Assembly (NCBI RefSeq): GCF_001563265.1
Contig: NZ_CP005087.1
Coordinates: 23,636 to 87,635 of the forward strand
Reading direction: 5' to 3'
Source: Sphingobium sp. TKS
GTDB taxonomy: Bacteria; Pseudomonadota; Alphaproteobacteria; Sphingomonadales; Sphingomonadaceae
Length of the DNA stretch: 64,000 nucleotides
The stretch's first letter is position 1. Each line of letters starts with the position of its first letter. The translations under genes were made by a program, and so were the position numbers. This document shows positions 52,653-62,209 of this stretch, one piece after another. Under the pieces are notes generated by a model. The model did no database searches. It saw only the letters and a list, made by a program, of their open reading frames with translations, and was not told the origin of the DNA.

Positions 52653-53014
52653 TGCCGGCCCCCGCGCTCGACGAGGAGCCCGTGCTGCCCCCCGGCTTCG
52701 AGGATCTTCTCGAATTCGTGCCGCACTGGATCGGCGAGACGGCGCAGGAACGATGGGATATCCGGGCGCGCGCGACTATGGCGGAGATAACCCGCTTCTA
52801 CGATGTGCTGCTCTCCCGTTCGGAAGCCATCCTCGACCATGTCGAGACCTTTCCGCTCGACGCGATGCCGGCGCCGACGCTGCGCCTGTTCAGGCTACAG
52901 CTGGCGCTGGCTCACGCGGCGATGTCCGTAGAATTGCACAAGCAGCCGCGCGCGCACAATTCGCCCTATCCGCACCAGGTCCGCATCCTGCGGACGGCAG
53001 AGCCAACGCTGTAA
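52652..53014 (+). CDS. Hypothetical protein in catabolic module B
   Basis: This 120-aa, mostly helical protein (FEDLLEFVPHWIGETAQERW, ITRFYDVLLSRSEAILDHVE, LFRLQLALAHAAMSVELHKQ) has a start overlapping the EthD stop by one base (TGATG), so it is translationally coupled. I recognise no family. Its position before a truncated third gene suggests a small accessory protein of an oxygenase system. Confidence 0.6.
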   Translation: MPAPALDEEPVLPPGFEDLLEFVPHWIGETAQERWDIRARATMAEITRFYDVLLSRSEAILDHVETFPLDAMPAPTLRLFRLQLALAHAAMSVELHKQPRAHNSPYPHQVRILRTAEPTL

Positions 53015-53027
53015 AGGAGTTCGTCGC

Positions 53028-53057
53028 ATGAACGAGATGACCGAGCTTGCCAGCATC
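53028..53057 (+). pseudogene. Start of the next module B gene, cut by IS6100
   Basis: An ATG behind AAAGGAGTT opens MNEMTELASI and is cut by IS6100 copy 6. It lies 13 bp after the 120-aa gene, so it belonged to the operon. A Rieske oxygenase subunit would fit by analogy with module A but cannot be shown from ten codons. Confidence 0.55.
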
Positions 53058-53937
53058 GGCTCTGTTGCAAAGATTGGCGGCAGTCAGAGGTAGGCTGTCG
53101 CTCTGCGCCGATCAGGCGGCTGCTGCGAAATGGTGGTTGAGCATGCCCATGGCCTCCGTCAGCGCCGAGGGCCCAATGCCAAAAGCTCTCTCCACAAGGC
53201 GCACCTCGCCCCTGATGCCGGGCTGCAGGCACCAGGGGCGAGCCTGTCCTTTGCGCAGGGCTCGCATGACTTCGAATCCCTTGATCGTGGCATAGGCCGT
53301 GGGGATCGATTTGAAACCGCGCACCGGCTTGATCAGTATCTTGAGCTTTCCGTGATCGGCCTCGATCACGTTATTGAGATACTTCACCTGCCGGTGGGCC
53401 GTCTCCCGGTCCAGCTTTCCTTCGCGCTTCAATTCGGTGATCGCTGCACCATAGCTCGGCGCTTTGTCGGTATTGAGCGTGGCAGGCTTTTCCCAGTGCT
53501 TCAGGCCTCGCAGGGCCTTGCCCAGGAACCGCTTCGCTGCCTTGGCGCTGCGGGTCGGCGACAGGTAGAAATCGATCGTGTCGCCCCGCTTGTCGACTGC
53601 CCGGTACAGGTAGGTCCACTTGCCCCGCACCTTGACGTAGGTTTCATCCAGGCGCCAGCTCGGATCAAAGCCACGCCGCCAGAACCAGCGCAGCCGCTTC
53701 TCCATCTCCGGGGCGTAGCACTGGACCCAGCGATAGATCGTCGTATGGTCGACCGAAATGCCGCGTTCCGCCAGCATTTCCTCAAGGTCGCGATAGCTGA
53801 TCGGATAGCGACAATACCAGCGCACCGCCCACAGGATCACATCACCCTGGAAATGGCGCCACTTGAAATCCGTCATCGTTCCGTCCGTCCAATCTCCGCC
53901 AAGCATGCTCAAGCTTCACGATTTTTGCAACAGAGCC
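53058..53937 (-). mobile_element. IS6100 copy 6
   Basis: Complete 880 bp, tnpA on the minus strand. Left flank CCAGCATC (module B), right flank TTTACGCC (linF). The flanks match no other octamer in the window. Confidence 0.96.
53112..53876 (-). CDS. tnpA: IS6100 transposase, copy 6
   Basis: Complete frame; the element has both ends intact. Confidence 0.95.
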   Translation of the reverse strand: MTDFKWRHFQGDVILWAVRWYCRYPISYRDLEEMLAERGISVDHTTIYRWVQCYAPEMEKRLRWFWRRGFDPSWRLDETYVKVRGKWTYLYRAVDKRGDTIDFYLSPTRSAKAAKRFLGKALRGLKHWEKPATLNTDKAPSYGAAITELKREGKLDRETAHRQVKYLNNVIEADHGKLKILIKPVRGFKSIPTAYATIKGFEVMRALRKGQARPWCLQPGIRGEVRLVERAFGIGPSALTEAMGMLNHHFAAAA

Positions 53938-54467
53938 TTTACGCCTTCGACGGCAATCCCATCGTCTCCCTGATGGCGGAGGAAAGCATCAGGGCGCTCG
54001 CCAGGAGCCTGCCGCTGATCAAGGCCGATCCCACCGATGCGAAGGCGCGGGGCGACGCGCTCTATGGCTGCTGGCTCGCCGGCAGCGTCCTGGGCGCGGC
54101 GAGCGTCGCGCTGCACCACAAGCTCTGCCACACGCTGGGCGGCACCTTCGACATGCCGCATGCGCAGACCCACACCGCCGTGCTGCCCCATGCGATCGCC
54201 TATAATGCGCCGTCGGTGCCGGAGGCGATGGAACGGGCTAGCCGCGCACTAGGCGGCGGCGACCCCGCGACCAAGCTGTACGAACTGGCGGTGGGCCTGG
54301 GCGCGGAAATGTCGCTGGCGAAGCTCGGCATGCCCAAGGACGGCATCGCGAAGGCCGCCGCGCTGGCGGTCGCCAACCCCTATCCCAACCCCCGTCCGAT
54401 CACGGAGGAGGGCATCGTGCAGCTTCTGAGCCGCGCGGTGGAGGGGCTTCCGCCGATCACCGCATAA
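53938..54467 (+). pseudogene. linF: Maleylacetate reductase (LinF-like), C-terminal half
   Basis: About 175 residues remain (YAFDGNPIVSLMAEESIRAL, ALYGCWLAGSVLGAASVALH, HKLCHTLGGTFDMPHAQTHT, VLPHAIAYN). The His-rich GTFDMPHAQTHTAVLPH segment is the metal/active-site region of the iron-type ADH fold in maleylacetate reductases. The enzyme reduces (chloro)maleylacetate to beta-ketoadipate after ring cleavage in chloroaromatic and HCH routes. The N-terminal NAD(H)-binding half is lost at IS6100 copy 6, so the gene is dead. It could derive from linF or from another chlorocatechol-pathway reductase. Confidence 0.82.
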
Positions 54468-54492
54468 GCAAAGGCCTGATCCTGGAACAGTG

Positions 54493-54526
54493 CCGGCCGC
54501 ATCCGATCATTTCCGGATGCGGCCGG
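54493..54526 (+). terminator. Strong stem-loop terminator after the linF remnant
   Basis: CCGGCCGCATCCG (54493-54505) pairs perfectly with CGGATGCGGCCGG (54514-54526) across an 8-nt loop, 26 bp after the stop codon, with TTCT following. It may also serve the convergent esterase gene. Confidence 0.75.
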
Positions 54527-54578
54527 TTCTCGATCATCCGGCGCTCCCGTTCGGCCATGGCCAAGGACGGGACGAAAT

Positions 54579-55196
54579 TCAGCGGCTTTCCGCGCCGAGC
54601 CAGCCCTGCACCGCCGCCTTGATCGGCAACGGCAGTTCATGCCCGCCTTCATAAGGGATGAAAGTCGCCCGCGCGCCGCTGGGGCCGGAGAGATAGGCTT
54701 CCGCCTGCTCGAACTTGTGGCGCGGGATCACATCGTCGAATTGGCCCCGGCAGAAGAGGACCGGCTTGTCGAGCAGGCCGTTGTCCGGCAGGTCGCCGTC
54801 CTCCACCGCGAAGCAGCCGCCGATCATGATGAGGCCGCTATAGGCCCCCGGATTGCTGAGCAGAAGACTGGCGGCCATCGCGGCGCCGTTGCTGAAACCG
54901 CATAGCCAGGGCCGTTGGCGGCCGGTATCTGCGGCGATCCAGTCGCCGACCTTCGACGTTTCGCCCGACAGGCTGGAGGGCAGGGCGACGCCGATCCCGG
55001 CATTTTCGAACCAGGCGAACCCCGGCCCCTGGGGAAGCGGCCCGCGATAGGAGCGAACATTCGCGCGGCCGAAAAGGGGCAGCGCGAACCCCGCTTCCCT
55101 TTCGGTGCTGCCGCGGCCGTGAAGATATACGATGTCGCGGCCGGACGGAATGTCGGGATTGTCGTATCGCATGACGATGGCATTGTCTCGAGACAT
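54579..55196 (-). CDS. Serine esterase (phospholipase/carboxylesterase family)
   Basis: This 205-aa alpha/beta-hydrolase has YLHGRGSTEREAGFALPLFG (oxyanion region), nucleophile GFSNGAAMAASL, Asp in CRGQFDDVIPRHKF and catalytic His in YEGGHELPLPIK. It resembles small carboxylesterases, including those that accompany ring-cleavage gene clusters in sphingomonads. The substrate is unknown. The start MSRDNAIVMRYDN is chosen because an upstream extension has no recognisable homology. It is convergent with the linF remnant. Confidence 0.78.
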   Translation of the reverse strand: MSRDNAIVMRYDNPDIPSGRDIVYLHGRGSTEREAGFALPLFGRANVRSYRGPLPQGPGFAWFENAGIGVALPSSLSGETSKVGDWIAADTGRQRPWLCGFSNGAAMAASLLLSNPGAYSGLIMIGGCFAVEDGDLPDNGLLDKPVLFCRGQFDDVIPRHKFEQAEAYLSGPSGARATFIPYEGGHELPLPIKAAVQGWLGAESR

Positions 55197-55792
55197 GTTC
55201 GCTTCCAATTCCTGGCGATGCGAAGCCGAAGCGGCGTCCGGTCCGACGGCGTCGGCCCGGCTGCTCCGGCTTCCTGTTTTAGCGGGCTTTCCGGTCGGCG
55301 GATATTCCGCCTGCCGGGAAATGCTCAAGGCGACCATAGCATGCGATGGCTGCTTTCAAAGCGCGGTCGCTCAATCCCCATGACCGATTTGTGGGCAGTT
55401 GGCCCCGTTTCGATCAAATCCGTATCGCGAATATTCCTAATTCATTTGCAGCAATTTCCTCCGCAGGCGAAAGCTGCGATCCTTTCCGGACGGCCCGATA
55501 AGCATAATAATCACCGACGTGCCGGATAAGACAGGCGCTGATCCATAACAGCGCATGGAGAGGATATTCCTATGCTTCGATCTCCGGGCAATGCGCGGCG
55601 CGTCCGTCGCAATCCGCTCCCGGCCTCGACGTCCGCTGGCCCGCTCGCTGCGTGTCCGGCCCATGCGCAACATGGTCCAGGGGGAAACCCCGCCGCCTGT
55701 TTTCCGGAACGGCGGGAATGGCCCGATGAACTGCGCGGGCAGGCAAGTTGCGACCGTGCACCGGCTGGAATTCGTCAGTAGGGGAAGATCGA
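55197..55792. other. Intergenic stretch, no gene supported
   Basis: Nearly 600 bp between the divergent esterase and the small 55793 gene. Several short frames exist but none has a convincing start, composition or family. It should contain the esterase promoter. Confidence 0.4.
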
Positions 55793-56017
55793 ATGCCTAA
55801 TGGAATGCGCTGTTTGGATCCCTCGATCGCCGATCGGATCACATCATTGTCGACGATGAGAAATAATGAGGAGATATTCGAAACATTCGGCTTCAGCTAT
55901 AACACGCTGAGAAAAGTCTCGAACGGCATGCCGCTTCGCAGGTCACTTGCGGATCGGATTGAGGAACGTGCCAGAAAGGTTTTCGAAGCCGATGGATTTT
56001 TGAACATTTCGGCCTGA
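55793..56017 (+). CDS. Small helix-turn-helix-like hypothetical protein
   Basis: This 74-aa protein (NNEEIFETFGFSYNTLRKVS, NGMPLRRSLADRIEERARKV) starts at an ATG preceded by AGGGGAAG. The 'FGFSYNTLRKV..G.P.R.SLA.RI..R' pattern looks like a Cro/CI-type HTH of a small regulator. The family is not certain. It lies 144 bp before the truncated GST gene. Confidence 0.5.
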   Translation: MPNGMRCLDPSIADRITSLSTMRNNEEIFETFGFSYNTLRKVSNGMPLRRSLADRIEERARKVFEADGFLNISA

Positions 56018-56077
56018 TCGCATCGGATGGAATGCTCCGGCCTGTCGTTTCGGAGCGTTTTCCGACCGGGCGGATGA

Positions 56078-57179
<1,102 letters not shown>

Positions 57180-58237
57180 CGCTACTCGATCGGCGTTGGC
57201 GTCACAGGATTCGAGCTCGATTTCTGGGGCCGGGTGCGCAACCTTTCTGACGCAGCGCGCTCGCAATATCTAGCAACCGTGCAGGCTGAACGGGCGTTCC
57301 GCCTCGCGTTGATCCGGGATGTGGCCTCGACCTATTTTGCTTCCCGGGAAGCCGACGAGCGGATCGCCCTTGCCGAAGCTACGGTACGCAGCCGGCAGGA
57401 AGGCCTCCGCATAGCCGAGCGTCGCCTTGAAGCCGGGGTGACTTCAGCTCTTGATTTTCGACAGGCGGAGTCGCTACTGACTCAAGCCGAAACGGAGTTG
57501 GCCAGCCTGCGCTTGGCCGAGGCGCAGAGTGAGAACTTCCTGGCCGTACTCTTGGGCGGACCCGTTCCTGTCGGGCTCACGGTGCCGCTGACGCTGGCTG
57601 ACCAGAAAAACGGAACGGTGATTGCCGCCGGATTACCCTCCGAGCTGATGGTGACTCGACCGGACATATTGGCGGCAGAAGAGAAACTGCGGGCAGCGCG
57701 TGCCAATATCGGTGCTGCTCGGGCAGCCTTCCGCGTGCCAATATCGGTGCTGCTCGGGCAGCCTTCTTTCCATCCATCTCACTAACCGGTAGTATCGGTT
57801 TCGCTTCAACTGATCTTGGGAATTTGATCGGAAACGAAGGACTGAGCTGGAGCTTTGGACCTTCGATCAGCCTACCCATCTTCGATTGGGGTGCGAGGAA
57901 GGGCAATCTGAGCGTGGCTGAGGCACGTGAGGATATTGCCATCGCCGAATACGAACGCACCATTCAGGGAGCTTTCCGCGAAGTTGCGGACGCCCTTGCC
58001 GGGCGCCGCTGGCTTGCTGAACAGGTCGCCGCGCAGGTTCGTGCCACTGCGGCACAGCGAGCGATCGCCGATCTTGCCCGCACTCGCTACCGCGAGGGCG
58101 TCGCAAATTACCTTGAAGTGCTCGATGCCGAACGGAATCTGTTCATCGCGGAACAGACACTGATACAGCTGCGTCGCGCCGAGCTGGATGCTCTCGTCTC
58201 TCTGTATGTCGCTCTGGGCGGCGGCCAGCAAGGGTAA
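57180..58237 (+). pseudogene. Efflux outer-membrane factor (NodT/OprM type), 5' truncated and frameshifted
   Basis: The fragment encodes the TolC-like channel: YSIGVGVTGFELDFWGRVRN, long helices, PVGLTVPLTLAD, SELMVTRPDILAAEEKLRAA, then in another phase SFGPSISLPIFDWGARKGNL and RYREGVANYLEVLDAERNLF. The 5' part is lost at IS6100 copy 7. The frame is also broken by an exact 35-bp tandem duplication (57697-57731 and 57732-57766); deleting one unit rejoins ARANIGAARAAF to FPSISLTGSIGF. It would have been the outer component of an RND-type pump. Confidence 0.9.
57697..57766. repeat. 35-bp exact tandem duplication inside the efflux gene
   Basis: The unit starting CGCGTGCCAATATCGG is present twice, head to tail, without mismatch. 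Since 35 is not a multiple of three it shifts the frame and causes a stop at 57785. Confidence 0.95.
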
Positions 58238-58322
58238 TGGTGGTAATGTTCCACCGACGGGCCTTGGCTATTGATCATGACAACCTACAGATCGGTCCGC
58301 CGATAAATTCCCTGACCTATAT

Positions 58323-58342
58323 ATGATAATGTCCTTTATCAT
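58323..58342. promoter_or_regulatory. Inverted repeat upstream of the ParD-like gene
   Basis: ATGATAA-TGTCCT-TTATCAT has perfect 7-bp arms and lies about 70 bp before the ParD-like ATG, in an otherwise GC-rich region. It is a likely autoregulatory operator. Confidence 0.5.
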
Positions 58343-58410
58343 ACATTCGTGGAAGATCCGACGAGCCGTTTAAACGCCTCCGAAGATCCACCGCAAAAAG
58401 GGATGCCGGC

Positions 58411-58806
58411 ATGATCGAAAATGAGGACGAGGCTTTTGCCGACAACTACGCCGAGCGCGACCAGGCCAAGGCGCTACGCGCGCAAGCGCGCGCGGGCGGG
58501 CTGCGTTTCGAGGCGTATCTACCCCCGGATATGGCCGATTGGCTGTTGGCGCAGGTCGAGCGGGGCCATTTCGTTGATCCGTCCGAGGCGGTGTTCGCGA
58601 TCGTCAAGAACTTCATCGACATGGAGCCGCACCGCGATTTGCGCGACGAGCTGCTACGCCGGATATTGGACGAGTCGGTTGCGCGCGGGCTTGAGGACGT
58701 GAAGGCGGGCCGCGTCCACGACGCGGCCGAGGTGTTTGACGAATTGCGCCGGGAGCTGGCGAAGCCCCGCCCCGAGCCGGCCCGCTGGCAGAAGATCGCA
58801 CGATGA
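58411..58806 (+). CDS. ParD-like antitoxin/DNA-binding protein
   Basis: This 131-aa protein contains FEAYLPPDMADWLLAQVERG then HFVDPSEAVFAIVKNFID, the ribbon-helix-helix plus linker pattern of ParD antitoxins. Further helical residues (LEDVKAGRVHDAAEVFDELR) follow, as in toxin-binding tails. The gene overlaps the integrase start by ATGA instead of being followed by a ParE/RelE toxin. It may regulate the integrase or be an antitoxin separated from its toxin. Confidence 0.6.
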   Translation: MIENEDEAFADNYAERDQAKALRAQARAGGLRFEAYLPPDMADWLLAQVERGHFVDPSEAVFAIVKNFIDMEPHRDLRDELLRRILDESVARGLEDVKAGRVHDAAEVFDELRRELAKPRPEPARWQKIAR

Positions 58807-59765
58807 ATCAGCTCGCCCCCCTGCCCTCGCCGGCGCTGGCGTTGCCGGCCTTGATCGCGGCGGCCGACGACGCCACGCGGCTGCGCTTCCTTGAGTTCTT
58901 CGCCGTCACCATTCGCAACCCGCATACGCGCCGCGCCTATATGCGCGCGGCCGGTGACTTCCTGGCCTGGTGTGAGGCGCGCGGCGTCGCCTCGCTTGAG
59001 GCCGTGCAACCGCTCCACGTCGCGGCCTGGGTCGAGGCGCTGGCGCGCGAGCTGGCCCCGCCCAGCGTCAAGCAACAGCTCGCCGGCGTGCGCCACCTGT
59101 TCGACTGGCTGGTGACGGGCCATATCGTGCCGGTGAACCCTGCCGGATCGGTGCGCGGGCCGGCGCATAGCCAGCGGCGCGGCAAGACGCCGGTACTGGC
59201 CCCGGACGAGGCGCGGCGGTTGCTCGACAGCATCGACGTGACCACCCATGCGGGCCTGCGCGACCGCGCCCTGATCGGGTTGATGGTCTATAGCTTCGCG
59301 CGGATCGGCGCGGCGCTGGCGATGCGGGTCGAGGACGTGTTCATGCAGAACAGGCGGCTATGGGTCCGCCTGCATGAGAAAGGCGGCAAGCGCCATGAAA
59401 TGCCCTGCCACCACAATCTAGAGGATTATCTGACCGCCTATATCGACGGGTGCGAGCTGCGCGAGGACCGCAAAGGGCCGCTGTTCCGCACGATCGCGCG
59501 CGGGACCAAGCGGCTAAGCGATACCCCCCTCCCCCAAGCCAATGCGTTCGCGATGGTGCGCCGGCGTGCGGCGGCGGCCGAGATCGGCACGGCGATCGGC
59601 AACCACTCGTTCCGCGCGACCGGGATCACCACCTATTTGAAGAACGGCGGCACGTTGGAGACGGCCGCGACGATGGCGAACCACAGCTCGACGCGCACCA
59701 CCCAGCTCTACGACCGCCGGCCCGATGACGTGACGCTGGACGAGGTGGAGCGGGTGTTGATTTAG
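58803..59765 (+). CDS. Tyrosine recombinase/integrase
   Basis: This 320-aa protein has an N-terminal SAM-like core-binding domain (NPHTRRAYMRAAGDFLAWCE) and a catalytic domain. Active-site residues are Arg in VYSFARIGAALAM, Lys near HEKGGKRHE, His-x2-Arg in GNHSFRATGITTYL, His in ANHSSTRTT and Tyr in QLYDRRP. It resembles XerC/D-type plasmid integrases, serving multimer resolution or integration. It is translationally coupled to the ParD-like gene; the stop overlaps the convergent phosphatase gene by 4 bp. Confidence 0.9.
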   Translation: MNQLAPLPSPALALPALIAAADDATRLRFLEFFAVTIRNPHTRRAYMRAAGDFLAWCEARGVASLEAVQPLHVAAWVEALARELAPPSVKQQLAGVRHLFDWLVTGHIVPVNPAGSVRGPAHSQRRGKTPVLAPDEARRLLDSIDVTTHAGLRDRALIGLMVYSFARIGAALAMRVEDVFMQNRRLWVRLHEKGGKRHEMPCHHNLEDYLTAYIDGCELREDRKGPLFRTIARGTKRLSDTPLPQANAFAMVRRRAAAAEIGTAIGNHSFRATGITTYLKNGGTLETAATMANHSSTRTTQLYDRRPDDVTLDEVERVLI

Positions 59766-60382
59766 GCGGCGATCGGCGGCGCACATTCCCAGCGGCCATC
59801 CTGCCAGTGGAACCCTAGCCGCTGCGCGTTGCTGATCGCGGGCGGCTCACCCTTGCGCCAGAACGCGCGCATCTTGGCCCGTTCGTCCAGATGAGCGTCG
59901 GCGACGATCGCGCGCGCGGCCTGGATGAACTGTCCATGCCCGAACACATAGACCAGCGAGGCGGGCGGCATGGCGGCGAGGCGGGCAAGCGCCGCCTCGC
60001 AGCGCCGGAGCAGGGTGGCGAAGCTCTCCGCCCCCTCCCCGTCGCAATAGTCCGGATCGGCCTCGCTCCAATAGCGTTCGAGGTGCGGCATCCGTTCGAC
60101 GCTGCGCGTGCCGTTCCAGCGCGCCGGTTGCAGATAGGTGAACTCTTCTATCGGCCACACTTCGACCGGCGCGCCGGGAAAGCGCGCGATCGTCGGCGCG
60201 GCCGTCTGCCGGGTGCGGGTATAGGGCGACGTGACAATGAGCGACGGCGCTTCGTCCCAGCTCGCCGCGACATGCTGCGCCTGTCCCTTGCCGCGCTCCG
60301 TCAGCTCGATCGTCGCCAGATCGTGACAGGGCACGCCGGCGTTGCCAGTGGATTCGCCGTGACGGATGAAGATCGCGCGCAT
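59762..60382 (-). CDS. Histidine phosphatase family protein
   Basis: This 206-aa protein has the phosphoglycerate-mutase fold. FIRHGESTGNAG contains the phospho-accepting His, TSPYTRTRQTA the second Arg, and VYVFGHGQFIQ the second His. The substrate is unknown; small phosphatases of this type occur as cargo on sphingomonad plasmids. Its start lies 2 bp downstream of the vapC stop, so it is probably in the vapBC transcript. Confidence 0.85.
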   Translation of the reverse strand: MRAIFIRHGESTGNAGVPCHDLATIELTERGKGQAQHVAASWDEAPSLIVTSPYTRTRQTAAPTIARFPGAPVEVWPIEEFTYLQPARWNGTRSVERMPHLERYWSEADPDYCDGEGAESFATLLRRCEAALARLAAMPPASLVYVFGHGQFIQAARAIVADAHLDERAKMRAFWRKGEPPAISNAQRLGFHWQDGRWECAPPIAA

Positions 60383-60384
60383 GG

Positions 60385-60783
60385 CTATTTCAGCAGCAGG
60401 GCGGCGGCCCCCTGTCCTTTCAGCAGTTTGACCGCCGTTTTGTCGAAGGACACGAACGTCTCCCCGCCATGGAATCGGCCGTCGAAAGCGATCACCCCGT
60501 CCGCAAAGTCGCCGCCCGCATCGAGGATAGCTAGGCCCGCTTCCACCGCAGGGCGATTGACGACGACGTTCTCCGCGTCGATCACGCCTTGGATCGCGGC
60601 GGCAATTTCGGGCCGGGTTTTCTTGTAGAGTCGTTCCAGAACCCAGGCGAGTTCGCACAGTGAATGCACGCTGATGGCAACGTGGCTTGCGCTTTCCATC
60701 GCCTCGACGGCGGCGAGGCCCTGCGCTTCGTCGTCCGCCAGAACCAGGCGCAGCAAGACGTTCGTGTCGGCCGTGATCTTCAT
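60385..60783 (-). CDS. vapC: VapC-type PIN-domain ribonuclease toxin
   Basis: This 132-aa PIN domain carries the acidic residues in ITADTNVLLRLVLADD, SLCELAWVLERL, GGDFADGVIAFDGRF and FVSFDK, all present for Mg-dependent RNA cleavage. Its start overlaps the antitoxin stop by 4 bp. Together they form a plasmid-stabilising pair. Confidence 0.9.
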   Translation of the reverse strand: MKITADTNVLLRLVLADDEAQGLAAVEAMESASHVAISVHSLCELAWVLERLYKKTRPEIAAAIQGVIDAENVVVNRPAVEAGLAILDAGGDFADGVIAFDGRFHGGETFVSFDKTAVKLLKGQGAAALLLK

Positions 60784-61055
60784 TTACCGTCCAGACCGGC
60801 CACACCCGCAGCAGCGCCCGCTTCCGCGATAGCGTCGTTGATTTCCTCGATCGTGAACCGGGGACCGTCGCCCTTCCCCTTGAGCATCCCGTGCAGCGCC
60901 CGCCACGAACCCTTTGGCTGGTCCGCTTTCAGTTCCGCCCGCCCATCGGGCAGCAGGTCGAGCCTGATCTTGCCACCGGGCTGGATGCCGAGATGTTTCA
61001 GAATATCCTTCCGAAACGTCACCTGGCCCCGCGTGGTCACGCTTAATGTCGTCAT
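60780..61055 (-). CDS. vapB: VapB-type antitoxin (AbrB/SpoVT fold)
   Basis: This 91-aa protein begins MTTLSVTTRGQVTFRKDILK, a swapped-hairpin AbrB domain. The C-terminal helix GPRFTIEEINDAIAEAG would bind VapC. Three in-frame ATGs exist (61070, 61061, 61055); GGAGG lies 8 nt before the one at 61055, which is therefore chosen. Confidence 0.88.
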   Translation of the reverse strand: MTTLSVTTRGQVTFRKDILKHLGIQPGGKIRLDLLPDGRAELKADQPKGSWRALHGMLKGKGDGPRFTIEEINDAIAEAGAAAGVAGLDGK

Positions 61056-61082
61056 GGTCATTACCTCCATATCAAGACAGGG

Positions 61083-61100
61083 TAATGCAGAAACGCATTA
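61083..61100. promoter_or_regulatory. Probable VapB operator
   Basis: TAATGC-AGAAAC-GCATTA has perfect 6-bp arms 28 bp upstream of the chosen vapB start (12 bp before the outermost ATG), the usual place for autoregulation by a VapBC complex. Confidence 0.5.
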
Positions 61101-61500
61101 TTTTCAAGGCCCAAATCCTGATAGCCAATAATAATAAGCGACTAAGCGATTAAGCGCCTGCCGCTGGCGCTGCACCGTGGCTCTACTCGCTTCGCTCCCC
61201 AAGCCCGCAAGCGGTCTTGGCCCAAGGTGACGATCCACATGGCGGGCGAGATCGCTGCGCGGATCTCGCGGGCGATGTGCCGGCGTGCGCCGGCGTCGAT
61301 GTTCGTTTGAAGGGGGAAAGACGGTCCCGGCCGCCTCTCCCCCGCAACGGGATTAGACGGGGCCGTGCCTCGCTGCGCTGCGGCCGCTCCACCCCCGTCG
61401 AATCCCGCTGCCCCCCTCTCTCGCCGGCGTTCTTGGGCGTCCGTGTTCCGGCCGATGGCATGGCCATCGCCGGACAGGCGATTTGAAGGGAGTAGAAGGT
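61101..61500. other. Non-coding stretch with TAAGCG repeats
   Basis: At 61135-61156 three TAAGCG units occur in a row (TAAGCG, CTAAGCG, TTAAGCG, 8-bp phase). The remaining ~340 bp are GC-rich without a supported gene up to the SprT-like start. Two frames here are antisense or out-of-phase shadows. Confidence 0.5.
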
Positions 61501-62142
61501 ATGACGCAGGACAACCGCGAAAGCTGGCTCAACCGGGTGGCGGCGGGCATGGCTCCGCTGTTCGAGGCGCTGAACGCCCCCCTGCCCGACCGCGTGCGCG
61601 TGGCGATCGGCTTCACCAGCAGGGGAGCCAAGGGCAAGGCGATCGGCGAGTGCTGGGATAATCGGTTGAGCGCGGACGGGCATTTTGAAATCTTCATCCG
61701 GCCCGACCTGGCGCACGCCCCCGATGCGATGCCGGCGCAGATCGCGGCCATCCTCGCGCATGAGCTGGTCCATGCCGCCGTCGGCATCCCGGCAGGGCAT
61801 GGGAAGGCGTTTAAACGGGTCGCGTTGGGGCTGGGGCTGGTCGGGCCGATGCGCGCCACCACCCCCGGAGAGGCGTTCCTTGCGGCGGTCGCGCCGATCC
61901 TGGCCGATGCTGGCCCCCTCCCCCATGCCCGTCTCGACACGGACGGGGAGTCGACCGCGCCCAAGAAGCAGAAAGCCCGGATGCTCAAATGCGAGTGTGC
62001 GGAGTGCGGCTATACGGTCAGGACCGCGCGCAAATGGCTGGAACAGGCCGGAGCGCCGCTTTGCCCGATCGAGGATCACGGCCAGATGAGCCATGAGCCG
62101 CTGGACGACGACGAGGGCGGCGATCCGGATGACGCGGGATAA
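61501..62142 (+). CDS. SprT-like zinc metalloprotease domain protein
   Basis: This 213-aa protein has the zincin motif AAILAHELVHAAVGIPAGHG (HExxH plus downstream His) and a zinc ribbon at the C-terminus (LKCECAECGYTV ... APLCPIEDHG). The SprT/Spartan fold is linked with DNA-protein crosslink repair; bacterial plasmid versions are uncharacterised. The ATG at 61501 (MTQDNRESW) is chosen over one at 61483. Flanking TAAGCG repeats on both sides tie it to the partition locus to the right. Confidence 0.8.
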   Translation: MTQDNRESWLNRVAAGMAPLFEALNAPLPDRVRVAIGFTSRGAKGKAIGECWDNRLSADGHFEIFIRPDLAHAPDAMPAQIAAILAHELVHAAVGIPAGHGKAFKRVALGLGLVGPMRATTPGEAFLAAVAPILADAGPLPHARLDTDGESTAPKKQKARMLKCECAECGYTVRTARKWLEQAGAPLCPIEDHGQMSHEPLDDDEGGDPDDAG

Positions 62143-62177
62143 CCGCGCCGATTATAGGCTGCGTTCGCTATGCGCTT

Positions 62178-62209
62178 AATAATAAGCGACTAAGCGGTTA
62201 AGCGAACGC
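62178..62209. repeat. TAAGCG repeat cluster between SprT-like and DJ-1 genes
   Basis: TAAGCG (62183-62188), CTAAGCG (62190-62196) and TTAAGCG (62198-62204) follow in 8-bp phase, flanked by GCGTTCGC (62161-62168) and its complement GCGAACGC (62202-62209). The order and phase equal the cluster at 61135-61156. Confidence 0.8.

Noticed and set aside
61183..62094. 303-codon minus-strand frame over the SprT-like gene
   Set aside because: It is antisense to a gene with clear zinc-protease motifs and is low-complexity.
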